Part shown: one piece after another, positions 1 to 12,900 of the stretch
Position numbering within the stretch: the first letter of the stretch is position 1
Layout: the number at the start of each line of letters is the position of its first letter
Assembly: GCA_038373865.1 (NCBI GenBank)
Contig: JAXGGA010000078.1
Span: 186,001 to 250,000, forward strand
Source of the DNA: Uloborus plumipes
Lineage: Eukaryota > Arthropoda > Arachnida > Araneae > Uloboridae
Direction: 5' to 3'
Length of the DNA stretch: 64,000 nt
Position numbers and translations under genes: made by a program
The notes under the pieces: generated by a model
Databases searched by the model: none
Told to the model about the DNA's origin: nothing
Seen by the model: only the letters and a program-made list of their open reading frames with translations

Positions 1-927
1 AGATTTACTTTTCGATTTCAAACGTTGTTTACTAAAAGACAGTATAAGTGAAAATTTTCCACTTTGTTTTTAAGCTACAAATTAACTACCAAATACGGAA
101 TTAAATGCTTCAATTTAAGTTTTATCATTAAAAATTTCCAATTTGTTTAATTTGAAAAAGGTAAATTATTCTTAACTATTTTATAGTGCCCCGCATTCTT
201 CTAATATAAGTGCAAAATTTTAAAATTACATTGCATAACCAAATGCTTAATTTAATCATTTCCTGAATTTCTTAAACTCTCAATATTACTACCATCTTCT
301 TAATCATGTCAGTTGTAAGTGACAAAAAACAAACATACCCGATATTCGGCGCTTCTATATTGAAATCATTTGATTTAAATTCATGAACTAATTTTAGAAT
401 GTAAATATCTATGTTATTTATATATCAAATATACTATCTATTCACGGTGGTTTTTTAAATCAAGCGTCATTATTAAGAAAACCCGATTCGACGTCGATAA
501 TTTTGCTGGGGGGAGGTGTGACTCAAATGATTTCCCTTTTATTTCGCCCCCGCAGAAATCCAGGAATGTTACGTAGCAAAAATATAACCAATATTCTAGT
601 TATAAATATAAATATTGCACAAACATCTATTTCGAAGCAATCAACGGAAAGTGCAAGCTGTATGCCGGACGCCGCGAACTAAAATTGGGGGGGGGGGGGG
701 GGGGGAATTATCAATTTGTCGAATGAAGTTCCAGTTTTACCGAATGATAAAATACATGCATGCACAAATGTCGCACATACATAAAATTTTGTAAAAAAAA
801 AAAAAAAACATTAGGAATCTTTTAATAAAATAATTCTAAAAACTAAAAAGAGCAAATAATCTCAATATTGCAATATTTTCTTCAAATTGCCGAATCGTCA
901 GAAAAATGTCGAATACGGAAATTATAG
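1..927. other. AT-rich non-coding stretch
   Basis: No gene is visible. The stretch contains a run of 19 G (687-705) and a run of about 16 A (793-808). Open frames are short and carry no recognisable domain. Confidence 0.6.
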
Positions 928-957
928 GGAGGTCACAGTGACCTCCCGTGACCTCCC
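928..957. promoter_or_regulatory. Palindrome with nuclear-receptor-like half sites
   Basis: Positions 928-948 form a perfect hyphenated palindrome: 9-base arms GGGAGGTCA and TGACCTCCC around CAG. The core AGGTCA-CAG-TGACCT is the inverted repeat with 3-base spacer known as the consensus for steroid-type nuclear receptors. A further TGACCTCCC follows at 949-957, and a lone AGGTCA lies at 1166-1171. The match is exact, but function is only inferred; no adjacent gene is recognised. Confidence 0.3.
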
Positions 958-3630
958 ATCGGAGCGCTCGTGGCTGTATGTTTTCCCTTTTATAATTGCT
1001 GGAGCGAGACAGAAAATAAAAAAAAAAGTACTTGACACTGTTGTCAATTTCCATTTAAGTACCATAACGGTCCTTGGCATTGGAAAGAGTATATTGGCGA
1101 TCAAAATTACAGCAACCCCACCGCGATAAAAACTTAGTAAAACAGCGTCGGCACAATAAGGAGAGAGGTCAAGTTCCCACGGTAAGGCGCTAGGTTTGGC
1201 GCTCACTGTCATCACATTAGGTTATTAAAGAGCACGTTCCAAATGAGGAAAGTACTCAGTTTTTATCTGCTATTTCTAACCGACAGAAGCTCGAAACTCA
1301 TTTCCTGTTATTTGTTCAGTTTGGGCTTAAATAAGGCATGGTTTCATCAATTACTTATTATAGCTAATTGTACCAAACTGCCAATTTCCTTTTCATTTAG
1401 TTTCTGCTTCTTCCCAAAAAAGTGAAACTTTTTTTTACGATTCCAATTTTTTAAACATTCTCTGTAGCGGTAAAAAGAACGCTTTCTCTCTATCTGTGGT
1501 TTCTCCCCCTTTTATAACATTATTTTTTTTTTCACCCAATTGTAACATCTGCGTTGTATGACTGATAACTTAATTTGAAATAGGCGTAACAGTACTCAGT
1601 TAAGTGTTAAAGTGGGTGAAGGAAAAAAAAAAAAAAAATCCACTGAATTCTAGGTATCAGTCAATTTTTTTTCTACTTACCTCATTTTCCAACATCCCTT
1701 CTCACCTCTTTGGAATTTTCCACATTAATCTTTTAATATTTCTAAAGCTGCGAACATACTACAAGACATCAGTTTTCTGAGAAATAGTAACTCTCGCTCT
1801 GATTTTGCGGCAAACAAATGTTATGAGCTTTTTGAAAAGATTTCTATATATATCTTGCTTTGGTAATAATCTAAAATCATAATAATCTAATAATCAATAA
1901 TCATAATCAATAATCTAATAATCATAAAATAAAACATTTTTATTTTATGAGCTTTTATTGCAAAAGGAAAGAGAAACTAACTATATTTTAAGAGGGATTT
2001 CCCTTCTCTCTCTCTCGGTAAAAAACAGTTTAAAAAAACATAACTAAAAGAAATTGTATTTTCGATGGCGATTTGGAAGAAATTTCTTACTATCAGGCAT
2101 TAAAATAATTGGTATTATACAGGTTGCTATTCATTATTTCATTTATTTCTTTTGTGGTATTTTGGTATACATCTTCATCAGAAAATTTTTTAGAATAACT
2201 TTAAACTTTTTTTTTTTTTGCTGATTTTGCTAATGCATTTCAAACAAGATATTTCTCCTTTATATTATATACCATTTTAAGTAAATTCCATGCAAAATGG
2301 TGCTGCTATGTAGTCGATTATTTTGATTTTTAATCGTAATATTCGATTCCGTGTTTTCATGTTTTTTTCCCTTTTATCATACAAAATGTTTTTAAGAATA
2401 TATAAAAGTAACTACAATAAATATATTTTTGTAATGAAATTAATGTAACACATGTGTAAAATAATTTCCGTTGAGATATTTAAAAAAACGAAAACTGAAA
2501 ATTGCATTTACATATCTCTCGCTGCGTCAGAAAAAAATTGGGAGAAAAAGTTGCATGATTTTTTTATTTATTTATTTATTTATTTTTTGCACGCTTTAAC
2601 ATTTCAGGAATTATTTTGCTTATAACCCAAATGATTGACCATTTGGCTTCTTATATTTGGCTAAACTGGCGGAGTAACGCACGGATCGCTAGGAGTCTTC
2701 ATTAAATTACAAAATTCATTTCAGCTCTTCACTACAAAATAATAGTAATAAAAATCAATCATCCGTCTTAAGCGTTATAAACTTTCTCAGTCAATGTCCA
2801 CGGATGAGAATATGTTTTTTTGTGCATAAACTGCAGTTTTTTTTAAACCGTTCTGAAGTATTTCTTGTAAGATACCTTTTTGTTAGTTCTGTATAGTTGA
2901 CACTTCATTAAAAAAAATGAGAATTTAAATGCATGCGTTTACTGTAACTGTAATGTGTGTAAATAATGCGTTAATAATTCATAATTGCCACATGTTACAT
3001 TTAAACACTATTACAGGGGAGTAGTAATGCATGCATTTCCCTACATTTCTAGGGGACGTGTCTAAAGCAATGCTCATTATAAAAAAAAAACTTTGGCTGT
3101 ATCGCGTTATAATATAAATTTATTACGTAAATTCAATCACAAACTGTAGCAAAATTACTTTATATTATAAGTGTTTCTCAAGTATTGACTGTCACAAACA
3201 CCAAATTTTCGGAGAAACATTTTTAAAGTACTTAATGTATGTAACCGAGCGAAAACGGCTGTTTTTACACATTGTTGACTAAAACAAGAGCAACTTCACT
3301 TATTTGAGAAATGACGCAGACTGGTAGTGCTACGTGCTACCACTTCTAAAAAAAATTATAATGATAACACGAGCAATGCAGAATAAAAAAAAAGTTATTG
3401 GTACGTGGTTTCTTCCTTCAAAGAGTCAGCCTAGATTAGAAATTACAAGAATTTGAATAGTGTCCTTAATAATTTGACCGCACTCGGTATGTGAAAGAAG
3501 GCTTACAGCTAAATATCGCTAAAAACGAAAACAAGAGACAATCATAACTTAAATTAATACATATTGAAAAATAAAAAAAAATGGAAAGCAAGGTTTTGAA
3601 AGAGGAAATGTGTGTCTGCCTGTCTTTCCA
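958..3630. other. Non-coding stretch with simple repeats
   Basis: No gene is recognised. Positions 880-1230 are GC-richer than the surroundings. An AATCAT-type simple repeat lies at about 1861-1935 and a TTTA tetranucleotide repeat at about 2561-2586. The final 30 bases (from about 3605) read like the start of a common dispersed arthropod repeat, but I cannot assign a family. Confidence 0.55.
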
Positions 3631-4091
3631 CCTCCTCATAATAACCTTTGAACGAATGATTCGATTCAGACAAGGGGACCATTCAGACCATTTTGAAAAA
3701 TCATCGATTGCTGCACAGAACAGCCTGCATAGACTCCAAACAAGTCAGAACCTTGTTTAGTTGCATGGAGTTTTGAAGAACATGGTCTTTACTACCATAT
3801 AAATCAGTTCAATTTTGAAGATTTTCGGAAACAGTATTTATACGATGGTATTTTGGCTCCGTCCTCCTCATAATAACCTTTGAACGAATGATTCGATTCA
3901 GACAAGGGGCAATTCCATTTTGAAAAATAGCATCGATTGCTGCACACAACAGTCTACATAGACTCCAAATAAGTCAGAACCTTGTTTCGTTGCATGAAGT
4001 TTTGAAGAACATGGTCTTTACTACCATATAATGCAGTTCAATTTTGAAGATTTTCGGAAACAGTATTTATATGATGGTATTTTGGCTCCGT
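3631..4091. repeat. Tandem duplication, 232-bp unit, two copies
   Basis: Unit 1 (3631-3862) and unit 2 (3863-4091) begin with the same CCTCCTCATAATAACC and run through the same landmarks: GATTCGATTCAGACAAGGGG, CATCGATTGCTGCAC, AACATGGTCTTTACTACC and GGTATTTTGGCTCCGT. They differ by scattered substitutions and by a small indel after GGGG (unit 1 GGGGACCATTCAG, unit 2 GGGGCAATTCC). The second unit merges directly into the foldback described separately. Identity is visibly high, so the duplication is not ancient. Confidence 0.85.
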
Positions 4092-4803
4092 AACGGACGT
4101 ATCTTATGAGATACGTCTGTTACGGAGAAAATGCTATTATTTATTTTTTTTTCTGAAATTCTTAATTCTGGAATTTTATTGCATTATATGGTAGTAAAGA
4201 CCATGTTCTTCATTAACTCATTTATTCCCATCAGTATCCTAAAAACGGGACGCTTGTTAGTTACTGCATACAAAAACCTGTAATGGGTATGTCATTTTAC
4301 TAAAGCTGTTTTTCACAAGTAGAATATTCCTTCTTCTTGAGAAAACCAGTTTGAGCCACTAGTTGGACATCACAGTTTATTTATTGACAGCTATTTTCAG
4401 ATAAATTAGTCAAGCAACGATCCAGCATGGGTAGCCACAGAAAGTTTTTTTGCGAACTTATTTTTCATAAAATTAAACTATTTTAAAATGATTTGCTTAA
4501 AATTGATCACAGATGCCTTCTGTAATGTTACTTTGCAAAAGTAAAGTCAAGTAAGGTCGCATTTTGCTCATCCCATAAACAGGACTTTAAACAACTTAAT
4601 AAACGGCAAACTATTTTAAGCCTAAAATGTATGTTAACCATTCCAAGTAAGAGTTTTAAGAAGATAAAATTGAAAAAAATTGTTTGAAAAAATTGGGTAT
4701 AAATGGGTTAATATTGTGAAAAAAAGTAAGAATTTAACATATTTCTAGTCCTTTTAAGCTATTTTGTGAAAAAGTGATACGTCTGTTACCGTGGAATTGC
4801 CCC
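3906..4803. mobile_element. Possible non-autonomous element with GGGGCAATTCCA ends
   Basis: Position 3906 starts GGGGCAATTCCA, and 4792-4803 is its exact reverse complement, TGGAATTGCCCC. Just inside the right end, ACGTCTGTTACCG (about 4779-4791) resembles the central hairpin of the foldback at 4088-4125. A related copy around 14540-15180 also ends in TGGAATTGCC, which supports this as a true terminus. No target duplication longer than AA is evident, and the left end lies inside the duplicated unit, so the boundaries are tentative. No coding capacity is seen. Confidence 0.45.
4005..4210. repeat. Foldback (inverted repeat) with about 100-bp arms
   Basis: The left arm (4005-4104) starts AAGAACATGGTCTTTACTAC and the right arm (4109-4210) ends with its reverse complement. 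The outer 30 bases or so and the inner 17 bases (CCGTAACGGACGTATCT against AGATACGTCTGTTACGG, one mismatch) pair well; the middle pairs imperfectly. The loop is four bases, TATG. A transcript would form a long hairpin. Confidence 0.85.
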
Positions 4804-4946
4804 AAGGCATTCTTTCTTTAAATATATTTTTCAAGAGCCCAAAACGTCTCGTAGTGTACAGAAATTCAGTAGACATATCTAAAAAAGGTTGATGATTGCT
4901 GAAAAAAAGCCACAATAATCCCAAGTGTCTTTTTAGATGGCAATTG

Positions 4947-5135
4947 CACTGCAAAAAATATACTGTTTTTACCGTATAATACTAAAAACAGAGGTTCCAG
5001 TTTAAGACTGTAAAATGCACAGTAATAAACTAAAATTAGCAATTTTAGTTTATTATTGCTAAATTAGCAATTATGAAGTTTATTATCATAAAATTAGCTG
5101 TATTATACGGTAAAAACATTTTATTTTTTGCAGTG
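4947..5135. mobile_element. CACTG-type MITE, monomer copy
   Basis: The element begins CACTGCAAAAAATA and ends TATTTTTTGCAGTG, with extended complementary ends (GTTTTTACCGTATAATAC against GTATTATACGGTAAAAAC in the reverse orientation). TA follows the right end; the left flank reads TG. The interior holds a head segment (AGAGGTTCCAGTTT) and two 30-base modules of the type AGTTTATTATTGCTAAATTA. At 189 bp it is the shortest of three copies here. CACTG ends plus TA targets fit Tc1/mariner mobilisation. Confidence 0.75.
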
Positions 5136-5904
5136 TAAGCATTACCGTGTCGTGCTATATGGGTTTACGCTGAATAATAGAGTTGTTGAAGAAATGAACA
5201 TCTAATTCCCATATTTAATATACTTATGTAATAGATTTGAATGCTTCTATTACTTAAAATTTTAAGAGTTCAATTGAAAAAAAGCTTAACAAAGCTGCTG
5301 CGAATAAATTAAAGGTATACGTATATCTCACACTAAAAAATGGATTTTTATTTCGACAAAAATTGTTCAAACTTTTTGCCGTAAAACATGTCCACGACTT
5401 TTTATTGTTTGGTTACTCTAAAGGTTTTTTTTTTCAAAAATTCCATTTTTTTTCAATAAATAACGCTTGCGGAAAAAATTCAAATAATTTAATGGAACAA
5501 AATAACTTCATTAAAATATATTTTTAAATGTTGAGAAAATTGCAGAAATTTTGAATACGCTCTTATCTTTGATTTTAAGAAATAGAAAAAAATGCTTAAT
5601 ATAAGTTGAAGTACTGTCTCGCATGTGTAACATTAATGAAATCTAGAGATTAATAAGTTGACTCAAAGTATTGGGAAGTTAAAGACTGAGAGAATTTTAA
5701 AGCATTATATTTATGCTATAAGTCGTTATCAACGTGCAAAATCTTTATTTCCATCACCGAACAATAATTCACGAACATAACTACAATTATTTCTTTTTTC
5801 TTTCTTCAATGCTTAAAAATTAAAAGCAAAATTTGTTATGGAATAAGTTTTGAACTTGTGTTTCGTAATTATTTTTGGCAACGGTAAATAAATAAAAATA
5901 AATA
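5136..5904. other. Non-coding stretch
   Basis: Nothing recognisable; AT-rich with short A and T runs. Confidence 0.5.
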
Positions 5905-5912
5905 TGCACCAG
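5905..5912. repeat. SINE target-site duplication, left copy
   Basis: TGCACCAG here is repeated exactly at 6099-6106 after the A tail. With AAAT upstream on both sides the duplication may extend to about 13 bases with one mismatch. Confidence 0.85.
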
Positions 5913-6098
5913 GGGGCCACGGTGGCCTAGAGGTAGAGTATTCTCCTCGTAAGCAAGTGGTCGCGGGTTCGAGTCCCGCCCAGCCCATGAATGCTATTTC
6001 ATCCTCTCTGTGCCGTAGATGTGTCCTGAGCAATTTGGCGCATAGTACGCAGTCCTCATGTATGTCGAAGCTGATGGCTTCTGTATTAAAAAAAAATC
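5913..6098 (+). mobile_element. tRNA-derived SINE
   Basis: A full-length SINE of about 185 bp. The head carries perfect RNA polymerase III internal promoter boxes: box A TGGCCTAGAGG (5923-5933) and box B GGTTCGAGTCC (5966-5976). A paired T stem is present (GCGGG 5963-5967, CCCGC 5975-5979), and the anticodon-loop-like CTCGTAA would carry CGT, as in tRNA-Thr. The acceptor and anticodon stems no longer pair well, so it is not a working tRNA. A body of about 100 bp unrelated to tRNA follows, then an A tail (about 6088-6096). TGCACCAG flanks it on both sides (5905-5912 and 6099-6106) as target-site duplication. Such elements are copied by LINE machinery acting in trans. Confidence 0.88.
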
Positions 6099-6106
6099 TG
6101 CACCAG
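6099..6106. repeat. SINE target-site duplication, right copy
   Basis: Exact copy of TGCACCAG at 5905-5912, directly after the A-rich tail of the SINE. Confidence 0.85.
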
Positions 6107-6777
6107 AAAACAAGTTTATTTGTGATGTTATCTGTCTAAACTTATGTTCCTTTATAAAGTAATGTATAAATTAACCATAAACAAAAATAAAAATCTGACA
6201 AATTTTCTGTAACATTATCTTTACGATTGTCGTTAAAATTCAACAGAAGTCGAAAAACGCACATGGTCTACTTTTACTTTTCTACGCAACGTGTTAAGTT
6301 TTTAATTATTTTACTCAATTAGCATCAAAACGCCATCTTCCGCTTCAAAAGAGGCTTACCGCCATTAATCCGGTTTAAATGAAATAAATAGTTCAAAAGC
6401 TTTCCTGATGAAGTCACGGACTATACGCAGTTCAAATTAACTGATCTTTTAGAAGTTAACTACGCTAGCATACATTAACAAAAATAGTTCTCTATTTTTA
6501 AGCTCTTCACTTTGTATCTTGAACAAAAAAAAGGGATTTTAGAGACGTGAGGGTTAAATTAAGATTGGAGCGAGCTGAATGAAGTTGTATATTAGCAATA
6601 ATTGTTGTTGATTGCTGTGTTGTGTGCTACCTGAAAAACTTAATTGTTCGTGTCGAAAGAAAGTATTTTTAAAAAGGAAATATCCAAAGTTGACTCATTG
6701 CGTCGATGAAAGTTTCGATAGCTTATTTATGAAAACAAGGTTGTCAATAATGTGTGTTAACAGAGTACAAATGACAG
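6107..6777. other. Non-coding stretch
   Basis: Nothing recognisable between the SINE and the next MITE. Confidence 0.5.
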
Positions 6778-6779
6778 TA

Positions 6780-6958
6780 CATTGTTAAAACTGTGAGTTT
6801 CACATGTCTAATTTTAGGGTGAAACGTTTTAGCACCAGCGACACCCCTAAATTGTTCCCCTATCTGTGGAGACCCAAGGTGCCATAGAGAGCCAAATGGC
6901 ACCTTCACAGGTGCTACACCCAAAAAGGTGCCATTTGCAACCTGTAGTTTTAGCACTG
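6780..6958. mobile_element. Small TA-flanked MITE
   Basis: The left end CATTGTTAAAACT (from 6780) and right end AGTTTTAGCACTG (to 6958) are imperfect inverted repeats with two mismatches, and TA lies on both sides (6778-6779 and 6959-6960). The interior holds a perfect 10-bp hairpin, AAGGTGCCAT (6876-6885) and ATGGCACCTT (6896-6905), and a third AAGGTGCCAT shortly after. There is no coding capacity. Tc1/mariner-type MITE is the best reading. Confidence 0.55.
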
Positions 6959-6960
6959 TA

Positions 6961-9900
6961 CTGCAAATTGTTTCGTTACTATTTCTATAACATATTGATT
7001 TTTTTTCTGCATTTTGCTAAATGTTTAATTAGTGCGAGTGATTTTACCATTCCGAATGTCAATACATAAAAGCTTTTTTATTCCTTGTAATTAATTTTTT
7101 TAAGTCTTACTAAATCCAATTTGCACTTAATACGACTTTGAACACGTTTGTTTGACGCGAATTTAAGGATCACAGAATTTACTTCATTATTTCCTTGACT
7201 AAGAATGCAAGAACAATACAAAAAAAAAAAAGCTGCGCACCTAATCTTTTATGGAATAATGTCAAACAACCAGAAAACGAAGATGAATTTCACAATGGAA
7301 AAAAATATATTTATGCTCAGAATTTATGTATCGTGACAATATATAATAAAACACTATTATGCCAGAATGAAGAAAAAACATTCACTTGAGTATTGAGAAA
7401 AATTTATTATTCCTCAAGTTCCGAAAGCAGCGTGGAATAGGCAATCTTAAAACCTTCCAGTGTTATCTCTAGTGATGCATTGTCAAGTGATATATGATGT
7501 AGTAAAATGGATAAAATAGTGTGGATGTTGCCCAATGAATAAGCTTTATTTCTTAATTTATACCAAAAGGTGTGTGAAATGTCCCGCCCCCGCGGTTTGT
7601 TTAGCCAACAAAAATACGTTTATATTGTTTTGCACTCAGCTTATATAAAATTTTAGTATCAGGCACCGCGAGCTAGTGAGTTCCTGCTGATGTTTATATT
7701 ATCGTCCCTTATTTACGAAGTCCTTCAAATGAACTGAATGATAATACATTTCAAAATGTAAATCAAGAAGCATTATACATATATGAGGCTCTTGTGGCTT
7801 ATAAGTTTTGTTTTGTTTTTGTTATTTTCTTTGTTTAAGCTGGTTGATTTTCTTCCAAAATAAATTGGGCAATGCTAATCAAAAGTATTTTCTGATAACA
7901 CGTGTCTTGATATGAAAATGCATCGTGCTGATATTTTTTATTTTATGAGAAAGTCTCATTTTCCTCCAACACTTCTTAAAAGTTGCGAAACGCCTGTTTT
8001 TCACCTCTGTTTAACATTCCGATTGTCGCCAGTTAGCTTTCTAAAAATGCTTCTAATGCCATTATATTTTTAAACGCCATAATTAGGACAACACAAAAAA
8101 CAATATTTCGGATTAAATTAAAACTGAGCATGAAACACTTTATATGAAAAATTGAAAACACGACTATGACGAATAACCTTGTGTGCAAATTTACCTTATT
8201 TGAACACAGATGTTAACCAGTTTTTAAACATCGGGTAAAAATAATTAGAAGACGATGGTTAAAGATATACTATTTTTTGCAGAAATATTATGCATCATAA
8301 TGCGTAAATATATCGTGTATTGAAGACTTAGCCTTCAGTTAATCTATAATTGGGGAAAACCTTAACTGGCAGCATTGTGAAGACTACGGAGACACTAATC
8401 AAAGTATAACAGCGTTTACTCAAACTTTGGAGGTTTTTTTTTTTTTTCTTTTTGAAAAATGAATATCTACATAAACGGGTATAATCTTTTAGTACACTTT
8501 TTATACTATGTATAGTCTTCAAAATCGCTTTCTTGATAATTTTTATGATAATATTAGTTTTGTTTGAATTGTTGCCTTCCATGTAGATTTTGAGGGCAAG
8601 ATATCTTGGCTTTCTATTACGTTAGATTTTATACGTATATGTGATATCTTTTAAGAAAAACATTTTTCAAATACTTTTTGGTACTGTCTTCAAGATAAGT
8701 TCACTGTAGGAAACCGTTTGCGGTAGAAGGTACGTTTTAGAGTTGTAAAGGATGAGGGTAGGTTGTTACAAAAAAAAAAAAAAAATAAAACTCTTGGTAA
8801 AGTTAACTGAATCATTATACCCCGCGAAATAAAAGGTATTTCTTTCAGAAGAGAGTTCCCGAAATAGATTTTTTTGAAGTGCAAGTTTGCGGCGCAAAAT
8901 TTTAGATTCGTTCTCTTCGATATCACCTTTTCCCCAGTAAATCCTTTTTTAACCGAATAATTCACGCATACGTCCTGGAGTAAGCTTAAAGTAGAAAAGT
9001 ATTAAAAATGAAAATGGGAATAATAGGGGGAAAAGAAACCTCGGCAGAATTTAAGCCGTTTCACTTCCAAGTGAAGATCGTACGAGTTTTTAAATACTCA
9101 ACAAAGACTCAACTTCTAATGGTAAATGCGTGCCTTTTATTTCCGGATTACCTTTCTTGAGCAATATTGGACTGAATTGAAACTTTTTTCCAAACCCGAA
9201 GTGGAATTCGTGAAAAAAAGAAAAAAAAAGTTCATAGGGCTATAAAACCCTAGTAGAAGTTTAAGCACCGAGTGGATATAAAGTGCTGCAGCATGGGAAA
9301 TGCAGGATGAGAAATCGAGGTTAACAACCTCAGCTAAGTTGTTTTTTGGGGAAATTTTTCACACTTCTGCAGAGAAATCAAATTTTTTACATTGCCAGCA
9401 AACGTCAAAAATACGAAAGCGAAAGTTATATTCTTCCATTTCTTCAACAATTCTTAAGATGAGGGAGAAGGGGGAAATGTAGCCTCCGCGTTTTAAAAGT
9501 CTTTTTTTTTTTTTTTTTTTCTTTCATCGACCGCGCTTTTTCCCTTATAAGTGAGAGTTTGAGTGAAGCCAGTTTTTCTAGCTGTCTCAAAGTTTTTTTT
9601 AGCTAAAAAGTATGCTCTTTTCTTCAGCCTTTGAAAAAACACTTATCCTTCCTCCCCCCAGCTTTCAGATTTGTCGCCTTTTCCCCTATTTCTGAAACGT
9701 TATATCCCGTTCAAAAAACTCATGAATGTCATAATATCCTTAAAAGCATTTATCCATGGTGGATTTTGAATGAAATCGATCTTTTTATCAACAGTACTTC
9801 CGTAAATATTCCAGAGCACCCCTCAACCTGAAAAGTAGATTAAAAAAAAAAGCTTCACTGATATTTCGTCACGGTTGGTTAAAATATTTTATGGTTGCAT

Positions 9901-12900
9901 TATGTTTTAAACGAGCTTTTACTTTGAAAATATAGGAAGATTAGGTTACGCGCTTATTTTCGAGAAATGGTTCAAATGTTCGCTATTTATTGCAGTTATT
10001 AACAAATAGCAAAATATCACTATTCATTAATTGAAAGTGGTTTAAGTTTCAAAGTTGGATGGATTGGCTGAATTTTATTTTGCAACAAATTTTTAAAAAA
10101 ATGTGTAGCATCTATTGTAATTATAAAAATCATTTTTGTAAATTTTTGCAAAATAACCTTACGCGAAAACTGAATTCCAAGAAACAAAAAGAAAAAAAAT
10201 CTTTATTTTGTCCCGAAAGCTCCTTATTATTTCTTCCCTTTTTTTAATATTCTTGTTTAAACATATTTATTTTGAAAGTGTTGGGAGATCAAATTGTGCA
10301 GGCTTTTAGAAAAATGGATCGATTGGATTACATTTGTTGTACTAATTAATGGCGAAATTTTTATAAGCAGATCTTTCGTAAATGTAGTAAAGCACCGCTG
10401 TACTTCTAAAGTACCTCTATGTAATATGCACCCATTAAGACAGGGTACTACTTCTTTAAACAGCATTTCTGTAAATGTTGTAAAAACTTTCAATCGAAAA
10501 ACTCTGTTGATATATAATGATAAATGTTTTAAAGCACTTTATTTTCTACACGTTAAGTTTAACTATACAGCTCATTTTGCAAAAATAGAGCGTTTGGAGT
10601 ACGATTATTATCAACTAAAGAGTATGTAGCATTTTGACTGTAGCTATTATTGTATATGATTCCTGAACATGACTTTCGTAAAAATGTAAACGTGCCATCT
10701 TCCTCGACATTAGTATGCAGTTTATTTAAAAATATGTGCTTTTGCGACGTGTGCTTTAAATATTTTATTGAGCACGCATCTGCCTGGCTAAAATATTATG
10801 TTTAATTTTAAGCAACGCGTTTATTTTCATTATGAATACAATTTATTGAAGTTTATTAAAACGATTGATGTTTTTAAACATTTTCTTTCTAAATATTATT
10901 AAGCGCCGATTTGTGTAAAAAGTAAATTTATTATCATTCATAAACAGATGAGCCGGTGCTTCGTTATTTAGAAAAAAAAAGGTACTGTTCATTTTCAAAA
11001 ATAAATAAATACCACATAACCGTCGGGAAAGATTGAGTTTGAAAGTAAATCAATAGTGTTGAGCGCATTTGATTAAATCAAGTATAACAATTTATAGTAT
11101 GTTTACTAGTTCATAATTTCTATTGTTAAATGGTTTCTGATGCATTTTTTTAAAAATTTAAGTATAATTTGTGTCAGTCGATTAAAATGCACGTGCTATA
11201 ATTCAGTAATCATCCAGTTATTTTAACAGTAAATGAATTGTGTAAAAATAACACTGGGGACCTGCGATTATGTTTCTTAAATCTAAAATCACTTACTCTC
11301 TCTGAGCTATAAAGCTTCTAAGGCTAAAAATGATCTTAATTTCATTCTTTAGTCAAATTTTTGGAATAAAAAGTTATGAAAAAGACCAATTGCAAAGCAA
11401 AGGTCATAAAAAAACATATATACAGTATGAAAAAAGTTTTAAAGTAAACAACACAATCAGAAAACTTTGGACACATTATAAAAAATAATATTTGTGTCCT
11501 TTTTTTTTTTTTTTTTTTTTGAACGCAGAATTCTTATGTATTCCTTATTGATACTTTAATTACATATTTTTTTACTGTGTCAATAGAGTGACTTAAAATT
11601 CGTCACAAATAATAATGATAATATTTTCTTTGAGAAACACTCTGTTGCAATTTTCAAAAGTTTATTTTATTCAACAAAAGAGTCCTGACTCACATAAAGC
11701 GATTATAGTTCTTGTCCTTAGTACACTATTCATGTTTTATCTCATTTTAAATATTTGAAGCTAACTATAAATAACTACCACTCCACTATTTTTCTAATCA
11801 TGTCATCTCAGTACTTCAAAAAATTAATACAAGTGGAATAAGTAAACTTGTACAGTTTATCTCTGTCCATACCATACCAAGATCATATATGCAACAGATC
11901 ATCAATTCATTACCCCGACGAAAATCGTAAAATCTTTTGATAACGGATCTTCGGAAAGTTCATCTCCCTCTTCCCATGACCTTCTTGGATTTTACAAGAC
12001 TTGACTCATAAAATTTCGGTTCTGTTATCTGACATTTACTGTCTCTTTTACATTTTACCCTTTTACGTGTTTTGTTAAATTTCTTTTCGCTAATCTCTTA
12101 CTTTTAGGAAAGCGGAAATCAACGACAAGTAAAAGTCAAAACGTCTGTGCCACATGCTGAGTTGACGCTAAAGCCATTCTCACAGTGACTACCCAATTTA
12201 AGTTACCATTTTTTTTTTAAGAAAAGAGTTAGAGGGGGGGGGTATATTGCTTTTAGAGAAGTTTTCAATGATTATAGTTAATAATAATACTGAAAAAAAG
12301 CAGTAAAAAAGAACTGAAAATAATTTTACTTTTAAATACAACGTTCTTTTTTTTTACATCTTAAGTGGGGCATTTAAAAGAAATTAAATAATAAGTACAG
12401 CTTATTCATTAACATTCAAGAATCAAGACATTTATAAATATTATTAAATTCTATAAATCATTAAAATATCCACAATTCCAAGTGGGTAAGACATTTTGTT
12501 GTTTTTTTCCACACAACTCCGCTTTTCCTATATACAATGTTAACACATATTTAATTGAATAACCGTGTCAGTAGTTTTTGTAAGCGCTTGAATACTAAGA
12601 ATTTATTTTTAAACACTTTAAATGTAGTGTTTTAAATGTTGTATTGGTTATTTAAGTATAGAAACTATATCATCTTCTTTTAATTTAAATGCTAAATTAA
12701 CAGAAAAACAAAGAATAATTTACTATATTTCCAACCATGGATTGCTAAAATGTGGTTACTGACAATTTGGCACACCTATTTTATTAGGGCTCAAAATGAA
12801 TTAAATAAATCATAATATACACTTAAACTTTGGTTATAAATCAGCATAACGCACCTTCTATTAGCGAGTCAAGTCAAAATCTATTTATATTTTCTTCGAA

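Noticed and set aside
10294..10629. 111-codon open frame
   Set aside because: No domain, no splice context, biased composition; the opposite strand is similarly open by chance.
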